A stretch of 64,000 bases of DNA from Corynebacterium sp. CNJ-954 (GCF_001942345.1 NZ_MKKI01000045.1:124001-188000); one strand, 5' to 3'. Counted from the stretch's first letter, positions 26,042 through 34,850 are shown. Program-made: numbers and translations. The notes: generated from the letters alone by a model not told the origin.

Positions 26042-26863
26042 ATGATCCCCACCGTCACCCTCAACGACAGCACGACCATGCCGCAGCTCGGCTTCGGCGT
26101 CTTCCAGGTTCCCGACGACGACGCCCACCGCGCCGTCGCCACCGCCCTGGAGACCGGGTACCGCAGCATCGACACCGCCGCGGTCTACGGCAACGAAGCC
26201 GGTGTCGGCCGCGCGGTCGCCGAATCCGGCCTGCACCGCGACGACCTGTTCATCACCACCAAACTCTGGGTGGACGGACTGTCGCGGGACGGCGTCCGTC
26301 CCGGCCTTGAGGCGAGCCTCGAGCGACTCGGCCTCGACTCCGTCGACCTCTACCTCATTCACTGGCCTGCTCCGGCGACGGACGGCTACCTTCGTGCCTG
26401 GGAGGGCATGGAGGAGGTCCGGGAGCTGGGGCTGGTCCGCTCGATCGGTGTATCCAACTTCCTCCCGGAGCACCTGCAGCGGCTGGTGGACCTCGGTGGA
26501 ACCGTCCCGGCGGTCAACCAGGTCGAGCTGCACCCGGCTCTGCAGAACCGGGAGACCGTCGCCGCGAACGCCAGCCACGGTACCGCCACTGAGGCGTGGA
26601 GTCCGCTGGGACAGGGAGCTGCACTCTCTGACCCCGTGGTCGCGGAGATTGCCGCGACACACAGCGCGACGCCGGCGCAGGTCGTCCTGGCCTGGCACCT
26701 GCAGCAGGGTCGGATCGTGATCCCCAAGTCCGTCACCCCGGCACGGATGGCCGAAAACCTCGACGCCACCCGACTCGTCCTGCGGGAGGAGGACCTCGAG
26801 GCACTCGACGGGCTCGACCGGGACGCCCGCACGGGCCCGGATCCGAAAAACTTCAACGGATAA
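26042..26863 (+). CDS. Aldo/keto reductase (2,5-diketo-D-gluconate reductase type)
   Basis: 273-residue AKR5-type reductase. The catalytic tetrad is Asp44, Tyr49 (SIDTAAVYGNE), Lys74 (TTKLW) and His107 (LIHWP); the NADPH-binding IPKSVTPARMAENL lies near the C-terminus. Reduces aldehydes or ketones with NADPH. GAAAGAAG stands before the ATG at 26042; the frame opens earlier inside the exporter gene. The link with a MarR-controlled exporter suggests a detoxification unit. Confidence 0.92.
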   Translation: MIPTVTLNDSTTMPQLGFGVFQVPDDDAHRAVATALETGYRSIDTAAVYGNEAGVGRAVAESGLHRDDLFITTKLWVDGLSRDGVRPGLEASLERLGLDSVDLYLIHWPAPATDGYLRAWEGMEEVRELGLVRSIGVSNFLPEHLQRLVDLGGTVPAVNQVELHPALQNRETVAANASHGTATEAWSPLGQGAALSDPVVAEIAATHSATPAQVVLAWHLQQGRIVIPKSVTPARMAENLDATRLVLREEDLEALDGLDRDARTGPDPKNFNG

Positions 26864-26899
26864 GCGGTATCGTTCCGGAGACATAACTATGGTGTAGCC

Positions 26900-29395
26900 A
26901 TGACTACAGAAACTGGCACGGTGGACCAGCCCCTCGATCTGTTGATCGTGGGCGCGGGACTCTCCGGAATCGACCTCGCCCACCACGTGGCCCAGAATTT
27001 CCCTCACTGGTCGTGGGAGATCCACGACACCCACGACGACCTCGGCGGAACCTGGCACACCTTCACCTACCCGGGCATCCGCTCCGACTCGGACATGGCC
27101 ACCTTCGGATTCCCCTTCCGCCCCTGGCCGCACAAGGGCACCCTGGGGCAGGGGGCGGACATCAAGGAGTACATCCGGGACGTCGCCCGCGACTGTGGTG
27201 CCCTGGAGCGCCTGCGTACAGGCTCCTGGATCAAGGACGCCGACTGGCAGACCGACAAGGACCTCTACGCCGTCACCGCCGTGACAGGGTCCGGAGAGCG
27301 CACGATCTACGCCCGCCGCGTGCACTACGCGTCCGGCTACTACTCCCACGACAAGGGCTTCCGTCCCACCTTCCCCGGGGAGGAGGACTTCACCGGACAG
27401 ATCATCCACCCGCAGCAGTGGCCGGACGACCTGAACTACAAGGGCACCAGGATCGTGGTCATCGGGTCCGGTGCCACCGCGATCACCCTGATCCCGGCCC
27501 TGGAGAAGGCAGGCGCAGAAGTCACCATGCTGCAGCGCAGCCCCAGCTACGTCGCCCCCTTGCCGGAGGTGGACATCATCAGCAGCATCTGGAGGAAGCT
27601 CCTGCCCGCCGGCCCCGCCTACCGGGTGGCACGCTTCAACCATGCCGCCCGCGACATGGCGCAGTACGTCGTCGCCCAGCGCACCCCCTGGCTGTTCAAG
27701 AACGCCCTGCGCCTGATGCAGCGGCCGTACCTTTCCGCGGACCAGATCAACGAGCACTTCACGCCCCGGTACAACCCCTGGGACCAGCGCGTCTGCAAGG
27801 CGCCCAACGGCGACATCTTCTCCGCGTTGCAGCGCAACGCCGACGTCGTCACCGACACCATCGACCGGTTCACCACCGACGGGGTCCGCCTGGCGTCGGG
27901 CAGGGAACTGCGTGCCGACATCATCGTCACCGCCACCGGCCTGGAACTCGAGGCTTTCGGCGGCGGCACGCTGAGTATCGACGGCGAAGAACTGCAGCTC
28001 AGCGACCAGGTCTTCTACCGGGGAATCATGCTCGCGAGCCTGCCGAACTTCAGTTTCACCGTCGGGTACGTGAACGCGTCCTGGACGCTACGGTCCGACA
28101 TGGTGTCCCGCTACATGGTCAAGCTGTGGAAGACGGGTGAGGAGTTCTACAGCCCGGCACTGCCACCGGGACGCAGCGACCGGCCCCTGCTCGACTTCGA
28201 GGCCGGCTACGTCCAACGTGGCGTGCACCGGTTCCCCACCCAGGGCGACGGCTCACCCTGGCAGTACACCCAGAACTACCTCACCGAACTCCCCGAGCTC
28301 GCCTACGGCGATCAACGCCGCGACATGGTCTTCGGCGACCGCTGCCTCCGACTCGCCGGCAGTTCACGGCCGGGGCCGGACGTCCAGACCGTCAGCACCG
28401 GTGGCGACTTCACCGAGACCTCGATGCGTGCGCTGCCTCCCACCGAGACCGTCACCGTGGACGGGCGCACCGTTCGGGTGCGTCGTGGCGGCCCGGCGGC
28501 ACGGCAGGAGGGCCGTGAGAGTGACGGCGCCGTGGTGATGATCCACGGCATCGGACGTTCCCTGGAGGACTGGGACGACCAGGCGATACTCATCGGTGAG
28601 AACAGCCGCTACATCGCCCTGGACATTCCCGGCTTCGGCTTCAGCGATCCCGCGGCGGACGTCACCCTCGCCGACACCGCCGGTCTGCTGTGGAAGGTGC
28701 TCGACGCCCTCGGGGAAACCCGGGTGAACCTGGTCGGGAACTCTCTGGGTGGAGCGCTGTCCATGGAGATGACCGCGCAACGTCCCGATGACGTCTCCAG
28801 TGTGTCGCTCGTCGACCCGGTGGGTTTCGGCGACCGAACCACGCCCCTGATCCGGCTGATCACTGTTCCCGTCCTCGGACGGCTCAACGCCGCGACGACG
28901 CGCCTGCGGGCCATCTACCAGCCGGTGGAGCATGTCGTCCTGCGCCGTCGTGGTGCCGTGACCCGCCGCCGGCTGGACGTCCAGAAGCGGATCGCAGCGC
29001 ACCCGCACCGCACCCCGACGTTCTACTCCTTCGCCCGGCACCTCGGGACCCCGTTCGGTATCCGTGAGGGATGGCGCCGGGACCTGCTGGCCCGCTTCAA
29101 CCGCGCCACGGCCGAGCGTATCCCGGTGATGCTGGCCTGGGGCAGGAAGGACGCGATCCTGCCGTACGCGGACTTCCGCGCGGGCCTCGAGCAGATCACC
29201 GTCCGCGACGCCGTGGTCTTCGACGACTGCGGGCACATGCCCCAGCTCGAGTACCCGCAGGAATTCGCGGAACAGTACCAGCGCTTCCTGTTCGGCGTCT
29301 GGGCCACGCCCGAAGACGCTGCACACCACAATGACCACAATGACCACAATGACCACAATGAGCACGATGAGAAGGAAACGGTGACGGGGAAATGA
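26900..29395 (+). CDS. Fusion of Baeyer-Villiger-type flavin monooxygenase and alpha/beta hydrolase
   Basis: 831 residues in one frame. Residues 1-~500 are a class B flavoprotein monooxygenase: FAD Rossmann GAGLSG (18-23), the Baeyer-Villiger fingerprint F164-TGQIIHPQQW-P175 fitting FxGxxxHxxxW(P/D), and the NADPH Rossmann GSGATA (189-194). From ~509 on there is a complete alpha/beta hydrolase: HGIGRSLEDWD oxyanion region, nucleophile GNS615LGG, Asp751 (WGRKDAILP) and His779 (CGHMPQ). The natural reading is that a ketone is oxidised to an ester or lactone and then hydrolysed in the same polypeptide. The C-terminus ends in a His-Asn-Asp repeat. Its stop overlaps the next SDR start. In the mycobacterial mymA locus these activities are separate adjacent genes. 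Substrate unknown. Confidence 0.9.
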   Translation: MTTETGTVDQPLDLLIVGAGLSGIDLAHHVAQNFPHWSWEIHDTHDDLGGTWHTFTYPGIRSDSDMATFGFPFRPWPHKGTLGQGADIKEYIRDVARDCGALERLRTGSWIKDADWQTDKDLYAVTAVTGSGERTIYARRVHYASGYYSHDKGFRPTFPGEEDFTGQIIHPQQWPDDLNYKGTRIVVIGSGATAITLIPALEKAGAEVTMLQRSPSYVAPLPEVDIISSIWRKLLPAGPAYRVARFNHAARDMAQYVVAQRTPWLFKNALRLMQRPYLSADQINEHFTPRYNPWDQRVCKAPNGDIFSALQRNADVVTDTIDRFTTDGVRLASGRELRADIIVTATGLELEAFGGGTLSIDGEELQLSDQVFYRGIMLASLPNFSFTVGYVNASWTLRSDMVSRYMVKLWKTGEEFYSPALPPGRSDRPLLDFEAGYVQRGVHRFPTQGDGSPWQYTQNYLTELPELAYGDQRRDMVFGDRCLRLAGSSRPGPDVQTVSTGGDFTETSMRALPPTETVTVDGRTVRVRRGGPAARQEGRESDGAVVMIHGIGRSLEDWDDQAILIGENSRYIALDIPGFGFSDPAADVTLADTAGLLWKVLDALGETRVNLVGNSLGGALSMEMTAQRPDDVSSVSLVDPVGFGDRTTPLIRLITVPVLGRLNAATTRLRAIYQPVEHVVLRRRGAVTRRRLDVQKRIAAHPHRTPTFYSFARHLGTPFGIREGWRRDLLARFNRATAERIPVMLAWGRKDAILPYADFRAGLEQITVRDAVVFDDCGHMPQLEYPQEFAEQYQRFLFGVWATPEDAAHHNDHNDHNDHNEHDEKETVTGK
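29327..29362 (+). repeat. Four 9-bp units encoding a His-Asn-Asp tail
   Basis: CACAATGAC is repeated three times, with a fourth copy ending GAG, giving (HND)n at the C-terminus of the fusion protein. In frame, so copy changes alter only tail length. Confidence 0.95.
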
Positions 29396-30213
29396 TCAGG
29401 ACGAAGCACACCGGCCCCCGTACCGTGCTTGTCACGGGTGCGGCTTCCGGCCTGGGCCTGGAAATCTCCAGGCAGTTCCTGGACAAGGGCGACCGGGTGA
29501 TCCTGACCGACCTCCACGACGACGCCCCGCCGAGTGTCCGGGCGTTGACCGGGGACTGGAGCTACCGGACACTCAACGTGACCAGCGACGAAGACTGGCA
29601 GGTCGCCGCCGACGAGGTCGGTTCACTGGACATCCTCGTCAGCAACGCCGGCATCGCCATCGGCGGGCGTGTCACCGAGACCAGGATCGACACCTGGCAG
29701 AAGGCACTCGACATCAACGTCCTCGGCTCCGTCCGTGGTGCCCGGGCGTTCGTTCCCTCGATGCGTGAAGGCGGCCGGGTCGTGCTCACCGCCTCCGCCG
29801 CGGGCCTCGTCCACGCGCCGGCAATGTCCACCTACAACGCCACGAAGGCTGCGGTCGTGGCGCTGGGGGAGACCCTGGACGCCGAGCTACGGCACCGGAA
29901 GATCAGCACCACGGTGATCTGTCCGCAGTTCTTCAAGTCCGGTCTCGCCGACTCCCTCGTCGGTGACGACGACGCGATGGACGCCGTGGCACGCGTCCTG
30001 CTCAGCGGGACCTGGCTCACCTCGGAGATCATCGCGCGCCGGGCGGTGAAAGGCATCGAGGCCCGGCGCACGGTCGTCACCCCTGACGGCTTCGCCACAT
30101 TCTCGTGGTACTCCAAGCGCTTCACTCGGATCCCCTACCTCTTCCTGCTCCGCACCATCGGGTGGGGAGTGGCGCGTCAGGTCCGGCGCTCGGAAGGGCA
30201 GGCCAAGCGCTGA
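29392..30213 (+). CDS. Short-chain dehydrogenase coupled to the monooxygenase-hydrolase
   Basis: 273-residue SDR with TGAASGLG, SNAG and the catalytic YNATK. The C-terminal extension (WYSKRFTRIPYLFLLRTIGWGVARQVRR) is typical of the SadH-like SDRs next to MymA-type monooxygenases. ATG overlaps the fusion gene's TGA by 4 nt, so translation is coupled. Likely role: make the ketone substrate for the monooxygenase, or oxidise the alcohol released by the hydrolase. This order is inference from the gene set, not seen directly. Confidence 0.9.
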   Translation: MIRTKHTGPRTVLVTGAASGLGLEISRQFLDKGDRVILTDLHDDAPPSVRALTGDWSYRTLNVTSDEDWQVAADEVGSLDILVSNAGIAIGGRVTETRIDTWQKALDINVLGSVRGARAFVPSMREGGRVVLTASAAGLVHAPAMSTYNATKAAVVALGETLDAELRHRKISTTVICPQFFKSGLADSLVGDDDAMDAVARVLLSGTWLTSEIIARRAVKGIEARRTVVTPDGFATFSWYSKRFTRIPYLFLLRTIGWGVARQVRRSEGQAKR

Positions 30214-30225
30214 CCGAGACACCGG

Positions 30226-31788
30226 TCAGTGCACCCCGAGTTTCTCCTTCTCCTCAGCCACGATGCCGCGAACATCATCGCGGAGCTGTTCGGCGTCGAA
30301 GAGTGACCCGCCCTTGACCGTGTACCTGATCGCGGAGTGCCGACGTGCGACACCGTCGGTGTACCGGAGGGCACCGTGCCCGTACATGACCTTGAGGTTC
30401 GACAGCGGGTTCTCGTCCAGCACGATCAGATCGGCGTCCTTGCCGACCTCCACGGAGCCGGTCTGCGCATCCAGGCCCATGAGGCTCGCGGTGTCGAGGG
30501 TCGCCGCCCTCACGATGTCGAGGGGGTGGAAGCCGGCTTCACGAAGCAGCTCAAGTTCTTCGATGATCCCGAATCCGAAGGTCTTGTAGATGAACCCGGA
30601 ATCGGAACCTGCAGTTACCCGGCCCCCTCGGTTCTTGAAGTCGAGGGTGAACTTCATCCAGCGGGTGTACGCCTGACGCCACGGTGCCTCCTGTTCCGAG
30701 CCCCAGTCGCCGTAAACGGAGCCGTGGCTGTCCGGGTCCGGTTCGAAGAAGTCCCAGAGCTGTGGGGCGGTGAAGTCTGTGTGCCATTCCGAGTTCCTGA
30801 CCCGGGCGGCATCGCGGTGACCGATGTAGATGTTGAAGGTCGGACTCAAGGTGACGCCGAGTGACAGGAATTCGTCGAGAGTCTCATCCCATGCGGCGGA
30901 ACCCGGCTCCGCGGACTGCATCCAGAGCGGACCGCCACTGGCGTATCGCGCGGGTTCGTCACTGTAGTTGTAGCCGGCCGGGAAGTTCTGCACCGTTCTG
31001 TCACGGAACATCGCCTCCGGAAGGCCGTACCAGTGTTCGATGCTGCGGAGCCCCCACCGTGCCGTGGTCATGGCGTTGATCTGGCGGACCCTGCGCTGTT
31101 CATGGTGGCATGCGCTGTCCAGTCCGAGTGCCGTCGTCTCCTTGAGGGCGCCCTCGAACGCCTCCGGGGCGGCCCCCATGAACTTCACTCCCCGCGCACC
31201 ACGGTCCGCCATCTTCTGCACCCACTGCGCCGCGGTCCGGGCATCGGTGATCGGACCGCCGTGTTCCGTGCCGAAAAAGGGGTAGGGGACGATACGCGGG
31301 GCCGCGATGTCGTGCTCGGCGCTCCGAGCGGACTCGCTGAGGCTGAAGTCCAGACCATTGAGGCAACCGACCTCGCGCACTGTGGTGACACCGTGGGCGA
31401 GCCACAACTTGTAGACGTAGTCGGCGCTGGGAGCCTGGTCGGGGTTCCCGATATGGACGTGCGAATCGACGAGGCCAGGCATGACGAAATGCCCGTCGAG
31501 GGCGATGACACGGGCATCGGGATGGGCCGTCGGAAGGTCGATGTCGCCGACGATGGCTTTCGCGATCGGATCGGTCTTGTCCATGATGCTCTCGATACGT
31601 CCGTCCCGGAGGAGGATGTCCGCCGGACCGTAGGGAGGGGCACCCGTACCGTCGATGATGAAGACCGACTGCAGAATGACCGGCTCGCCGGGGGACGTCC
31701 CCCGGTTCCTGGGAGAGCCGGGCACCTGGAGCGCTGCCCCAGGGTTGTCGGATGGACCGGGCAGTCCGTTCTCGTGGTTCTGGCACAT
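30226..31788 (-). CDS. Amidohydrolase (imidazolonepropionase/Xaa-Pro dipeptidase-like)
   Basis: 520-residue metal-dependent hydrolase of the large amidohydrolase superfamily. The metal site is visible: H110/H112 in MPGLVDSHVHIGN, a lysine in GVKFMGA that could be carbamylated, His in SACHHEQ and SIEHWYG, and Asp in TAGSDSGF. No signal peptide. Relatives cleave acyl-amino-acid or dipeptide-like amides, including some mycotoxins; substrate here unknown. GGAAAGG precedes the ATG. It is the last gene of a minus-strand operon with RpiR and ABM genes, and a second amidohydrolase lies on the divergent arm. Confidence 0.87.
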   Translation of the reverse strand: MCQNHENGLPGPSDNPGAALQVPGSPRNRGTSPGEPVILQSVFIIDGTGAPPYGPADILLRDGRIESIMDKTDPIAKAIVGDIDLPTAHPDARVIALDGHFVMPGLVDSHVHIGNPDQAPSADYVYKLWLAHGVTTVREVGCLNGLDFSLSESARSAEHDIAAPRIVPYPFFGTEHGGPITDARTAAQWVQKMADRGARGVKFMGAAPEAFEGALKETTALGLDSACHHEQRRVRQINAMTTARWGLRSIEHWYGLPEAMFRDRTVQNFPAGYNYSDEPARYASGGPLWMQSAEPGSAAWDETLDEFLSLGVTLSPTFNIYIGHRDAARVRNSEWHTDFTAPQLWDFFEPDPDSHGSVYGDWGSEQEAPWRQAYTRWMKFTLDFKNRGGRVTAGSDSGFIYKTFGFGIIEELELLREAGFHPLDIVRAATLDTASLMGLDAQTGSVEVGKDADLIVLDENPLSNLKVMYGHGALRYTDGVARRHSAIRYTVKGGSLFDAEQLRDDVRGIVAEEKEKLGVH

Positions 31789-31836
31789 GGCGATCTGGGC
31801 CTTTCCTGTCAGTGGTGGGGCAGTGCGTACATCGGG

Positions 31837-32673
31837 TCAGGCCTCGTCGTCCATGAGGTCGAGGTCGTTCCAGGCACGTTCAATGGCGGAACTCGTCCGG
31901 TAGTCCGACGCCGACACGAGCTCCGAGAGAATGGCCTGGACCACCGCCATGGGAGCGGTGACCGACGGCATCCGGTCGATGCTCTCGACGGGGGCGACGA
32001 TGAGGTGGTCGGCGTCCTTCCCGAGGGGGGAGGACGCGAGATCGGTGAGCACGGCCACGGTGGCACCTCGTTCGCGTGCGAGATGCGTGACGGTGCGGAG
32101 CGACCTGGTGAGACGCCAGATGTTGATCGTGAGGACGCAGTCCCCGTGCCGTAGCTGCGAGACCTCGACGACCTGGCTCGTCGCCGGGCCATCGGCGACG
32201 TGTACATCGAACCCGGCTATTCTCGCCTGGTACCCGAGCACACGGGCGGGGCCGGACCCTGTTCCTGTGGCGACCACGACCGTCCGGTTGGCCGCCCGAA
32301 TGGATGCTGCGGTCGCGCGGATGGCGGCGACGTTCTCCGGGGTCTCCAGAGAGGCAAGATTCGACGCGTCCTTGTGGATCGTCAACATCGCGGCGTTGCC
32401 CGTGGAGAGTGACACGCCGGGGCCGGGGAGCGAGGAACCGTGGTAGACGTTGCGTAGAGCCAGGCGCAGATCGGGCCAACCGTTGAACCCGACCTGCTGC
32501 GCGGTGCGCACGACCGTGGAGACGTTGGCGCCGGCACGCTCGGCGACCTCGCGGCCGGAGGCGTACGAGGCGAACTGCGGGGAGTGGGCGAGTACGCTGA
32601 CCACACGCTCGGCCTGGCTGCCCAGTGAAATGTCCCGTGTGAGCTCTGCGAGCCATTGGTCGGGTGCTGTCAT
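31837..32673 (-). CDS. MurR/RpiR-family transcriptional regulator (HTH + SIS)
   Basis: 278-residue regulator. The N-terminal HTH_6 domain (SYASGREVAERAGANVSTVVRTAQQVGFNGWPDLRLAL) is followed by a SIS domain (TVVVATGTGSGPARVLGYQARIAGFDVHVAD, DCVLTINIWRLTRSLRTVTHLARERGATVAVLTD). SIS domains bind sugar phosphates in most members, but this locus has amidohydrolases, so the effector may differ. GAGGAG before the ATG at 32673. 48 nt upstream of the amidohydrolase and 10 nt downstream of the ABM gene; it probably controls both arms of the divergon through TTGCA-type palindromes. Confidence 0.9.
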   Translation of the reverse strand: MTAPDQWLAELTRDISLGSQAERVVSVLAHSPQFASYASGREVAERAGANVSTVVRTAQQVGFNGWPDLRLALRNVYHGSSLPGPGVSLSTGNAAMLTIHKDASNLASLETPENVAAIRATAASIRAANRTVVVATGTGSGPARVLGYQARIAGFDVHVADGPATSQVVEVSQLRHGDCVLTINIWRLTRSLRTVTHLARERGATVAVLTDLASSPLGKDADHLIVAPVESIDRMPSVTAPMAVVQAILSELVSASDYRTSSAIERAWNDLDLMDDEA

Positions 32674-32683
32674 CGGTGTCTCC

Positions 32684-32992
32684 TCACGATGTCTGTCCGT
32701 CTGTATGAGTGGCGTGGGCGACGCGGAACTCATGGTTCGAGGCGGTGAGGTCCGGGCCAGCGGCCTCGGCGATGCCCGCGCTGAATTCGGTACGCACGGG
32801 GGAGTGCAGCCAGTTGTCGTAGCCGGCCTGGTCCTCCCACCATGCGGTCACCAGGATCCTGGTGGGATCCGCCGGATCCACGAGGAGCTGCGCGGAGACG
32901 GCCCCTGAGCTCTCCAGAACCTGCGCCTCCCGGTAGTAGGCGACCACGGCGTCGACGTTCTCGGCAGGGACGCGGAGTTCAAGGAGACTCAT
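32684..32992 (-). CDS. ABM-domain (antibiotic biosynthesis monooxygenase-like) protein
   Basis: 102-residue dimeric ferredoxin-like protein: MSLLELRVPAENVDAVVAYY, then ILVTAWWEDQAGYDNWLHSPVRTEF, the usual ABM pattern. Family members are cofactor-free monooxygenases or haem-degrading proteins, many of unknown role. I start at the ATG at 32992; there is no Shine-Dalgarno sequence. A perfect palindrome ATGCAAT-GAGT-ATTGCAT lies 8 nt upstream of the start. First gene of the minus-strand arm. Confidence 0.8.
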   Translation of the reverse strand: MSLLELRVPAENVDAVVAYYREAQVLESSGAVSAQLLVDPADPTRILVTAWWEDQAGYDNWLHSPVRTEFSAGIAEAAGPDLTASNHEFRVAHATHTDGQTS

Positions 32993-32999
32993 CGAGTGC

Positions 33000-33017
33000 A
33001 TGCAATGAGTATTGCAT
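33000..33017. promoter_or_regulatory. Perfect palindrome ATGCAAT-GAGT-ATTGCAT
   Basis: 7-bp perfect arms, 4-bp centre, directly before the ABM gene start. The rest of the 376-bp divergent gap (33018-33368) holds no gene; it has another TTGCA-type symmetric element at 33146-33159 and the palindrome at 33278-33300. Confidence 0.6.
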
Positions 33018-33277
33018 AACGTAATGACGTGCACTAGCGCCGAGTGGTGGTCCGTAGAGGAGGAGGCAGGAGAAAGACCTGCAAGAGACGTGTTTATGTG
33101 CTGATTTCACATCTTTGTGCGGGTGGCCGGACAGGGAGGAGTGTGTTGCATCAGTGCATCGCCTCGCTGTGGTCCGAGTTCTTGGACAGTGCCCTGAGGG
33201 GTGCTGCTTCTCTGGACGGAGTGCTGTGACCTGCCCTGATGTAGGAGTGTCGGGTGACGTGACGGACGGAACAAACA

Positions 33278-33300
33278 TTGCAGAAAAAGAAAATCTGCAA
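33278..33300. promoter_or_regulatory. Palindrome TTGCAGA-N9-TCTGCAA before the MFS importer
   Basis: Perfect 7-bp arms around an A-rich 9-bp centre, 68 nt upstream of the MFS start; a further TTGCA follows at about 33307. A-rich-centred palindromes of this kind fit RpiR-family operators. Confidence 0.55.
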
Positions 33301-33368
33301 AAAGTGTTGCAAGACACACTCCGCACCTCTACTGTTTCATTTCACATCGAAAGTGAATGGAGGTCGTG

Positions 33369-34799
33369 ATGACCACATCAACAGGCGCAACGGGCGCACA
33401 GCAGGAAGAACTACTCGCACGTCTCGACAGGCTGGAGCCGGGGAAGCCGCACCGTCGGCTGATGGTGATGGGTGGTCTCGGCTACACCTTCGACTCATTC
33501 GACGGCCAGTTGATGGGCTACGCCCTCTCTGCCCTCATCGTCGTCTGGGCCATCCCGTCGTCCGTCTCCGGATGGCTCCTGTCGTCGATCTTCTTCGGCT
33601 ACCTCGTCGGGGCACTGATCTCCGGTGTGCTCGCCGACAGGTTCGGTCGCCGGAAACTCATGATGACGGCGCTCCTGATCTTCTCCGCGTGCAGCCTGCT
33701 GATGGGCACAGCGAACTCGGTGCCGGAGCTGTTCATCTGGCGTGCGCTCGCCGGCATCGGTATCGGTGCCGAGACGGCGCTGATCGCTCCCTACATCTCC
33801 GAATTCCTGCCGGCACGTGTCCGCGGAAAGTTCGTCTCCCGGACCGTCGGATTCCTGGCATTCGGGTACATCATCGCCGGTGTCCTCGCCCCGGTGATCA
33901 TCTCCCCGAATCCGGAGACCGGCTGGCGGATCGCCGCAGTCGTCGCTGCCCTGCCTGTGGTGCTGCTGCTCTGGTGGCGGCGGTCGCTGCCTGAATCCCC
34001 CCGTTTCCTGCTGTCCAAGGGGCGTATCGACGAAGCCACCGCCGTCATCGAGGAGTTTGAACGCCGCAGTGGTGTCGATCCCGCCGAGAATGCCGCGGTC
34101 GCTGCCGAAACGCCGGCACCGAAGGCTGTCGGAGGGGACAACCTGGAGTCTGAAGCCACCGTGTCCAAGCGGGGACCGTTCTCCACCCTCGCCGCCCTGT
34201 GGCGGGGACCGCTGTTCCGGACGACGATGGTCATCTGGGTCCTCTGGTTCATCCTCACCGGCGTGAACTACGGGTTCGCCAGCTGGCTGCCCGCACTGCT
34301 CGTCACGGCAAAGGGATTCACGCTGACAGGCTCCTTCCTGTTCGCCTTCGTGACGGCGTTGGCGCAGCTCCCCGGCTACTACGTGGCCAGCCTGCTGATC
34401 GACAGGATGGAACGCAAGTGGTTGATCGCGATCTACGCCACCGGTGCCACGGTCTCCGCCGTGATCGTCGCCCTAGCCGGCAACGTCGGAGTCCTCCTGC
34501 TGGGATCGTCCTTGCTCGCCGCCTTCACCAACGGTGTCGCCGCCGTCTACTACACCTACACCTCCGAGCTCTACCCGACGTCTATCCGTGCGACCGGTAT
34601 GGGGGTCGCCTCCGCCGTCGGTCGCGTCGGGGCGATCACCGCACCCATCGCCATCGGCTACATGTACGCCTCGATCGGATTCACCAACGTCTTCCTCGTC
34701 CTGGTGGGTGCCCTGGTCGTGGCAGTCATCTTCATCGTGATCTTCGGTGAGAAGACGTCTGGTCGTGCTCTCAACGAGGACGTTCCGGACCACGCCTAG
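33369..34799 (+). CDS. MFS metabolite:proton symporter (AAHS/sugar-porter-like)
   Basis: 476-residue MFS transporter with twelve hydrophobic segments, DRFGRRKLMM (motif A) after segment 2, RALAGIGIGAETALIAPYISEFLPARVRGK in segments 4-5 and LPESPRFLLSKGR before the central loop. These fit importers of organic acids or similar nutrients. GGAGG lies 5 nt before the ATG at 33369. It heads the plus-strand arm and is followed by an amidohydrolase, so it probably imports the compound that the amidohydrolases cleave. Under likely RpiR control. Confidence 0.88.
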   Translation: MTTSTGATGAQQEELLARLDRLEPGKPHRRLMVMGGLGYTFDSFDGQLMGYALSALIVVWAIPSSVSGWLLSSIFFGYLVGALISGVLADRFGRRKLMMTALLIFSACSLLMGTANSVPELFIWRALAGIGIGAETALIAPYISEFLPARVRGKFVSRTVGFLAFGYIIAGVLAPVIISPNPETGWRIAAVVAALPVVLLLWWRRSLPESPRFLLSKGRIDEATAVIEEFERRSGVDPAENAAVAAETPAPKAVGGDNLESEATVSKRGPFSTLAALWRGPLFRTTMVIWVLWFILTGVNYGFASWLPALLVTAKGFTLTGSFLFAFVTALAQLPGYYVASLLIDRMERKWLIAIYATGATVSAVIVALAGNVGVLLLGSSLLAAFTNGVAAVYYTYTSELYPTSIRATGMGVASAVGRVGAITAPIAIGYMYASIGFTNVFLVLVGALVVAVIFIVIFGEKTSGRALNEDVPDHA

Positions 34800-34800
34800 C

Positions 34801-34836
34801 GACAACGTCCCTGACAACGTCCCTGAAAACGTCCCT
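34801..34836 (+). repeat. Three 12-bp tandem repeats in the MFS-amidohydrolase gap
   Basis: GACAACGTCCCT, GACAACGTCCCT and GAAAACGTCCCT follow the MFS stop directly and end at the RBS (AAAAGGAG) of the next gene. Read in the right frame they encode DNVP-like units that resemble the MFS C-terminus (EDVPDHA). Confidence 0.85.
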
Positions 34837-34850
34837 GAAAAGGAGCTGCC

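Noticed and set aside
24244..26175. A 643-codon minus-strand frame running antisense through the MFS exporter into marR
   Set aside because: Only the last 148 codons look like protein (MarR). The rest is Gly/Asp/Arg-rich, as expected from the antisense of a high-GC gene.
33018..33277. Small plus-strand frames in the MFS/ABM gap as genes
   Set aside because: No ribosome sites, no recognisable sequence, and they overlap regulatory palindromes.
34801..34836. The 12-bp repeats as an intrinsic regulatory hairpin
   Set aside because: They are direct, not inverted, repeats and cannot fold into a stem.
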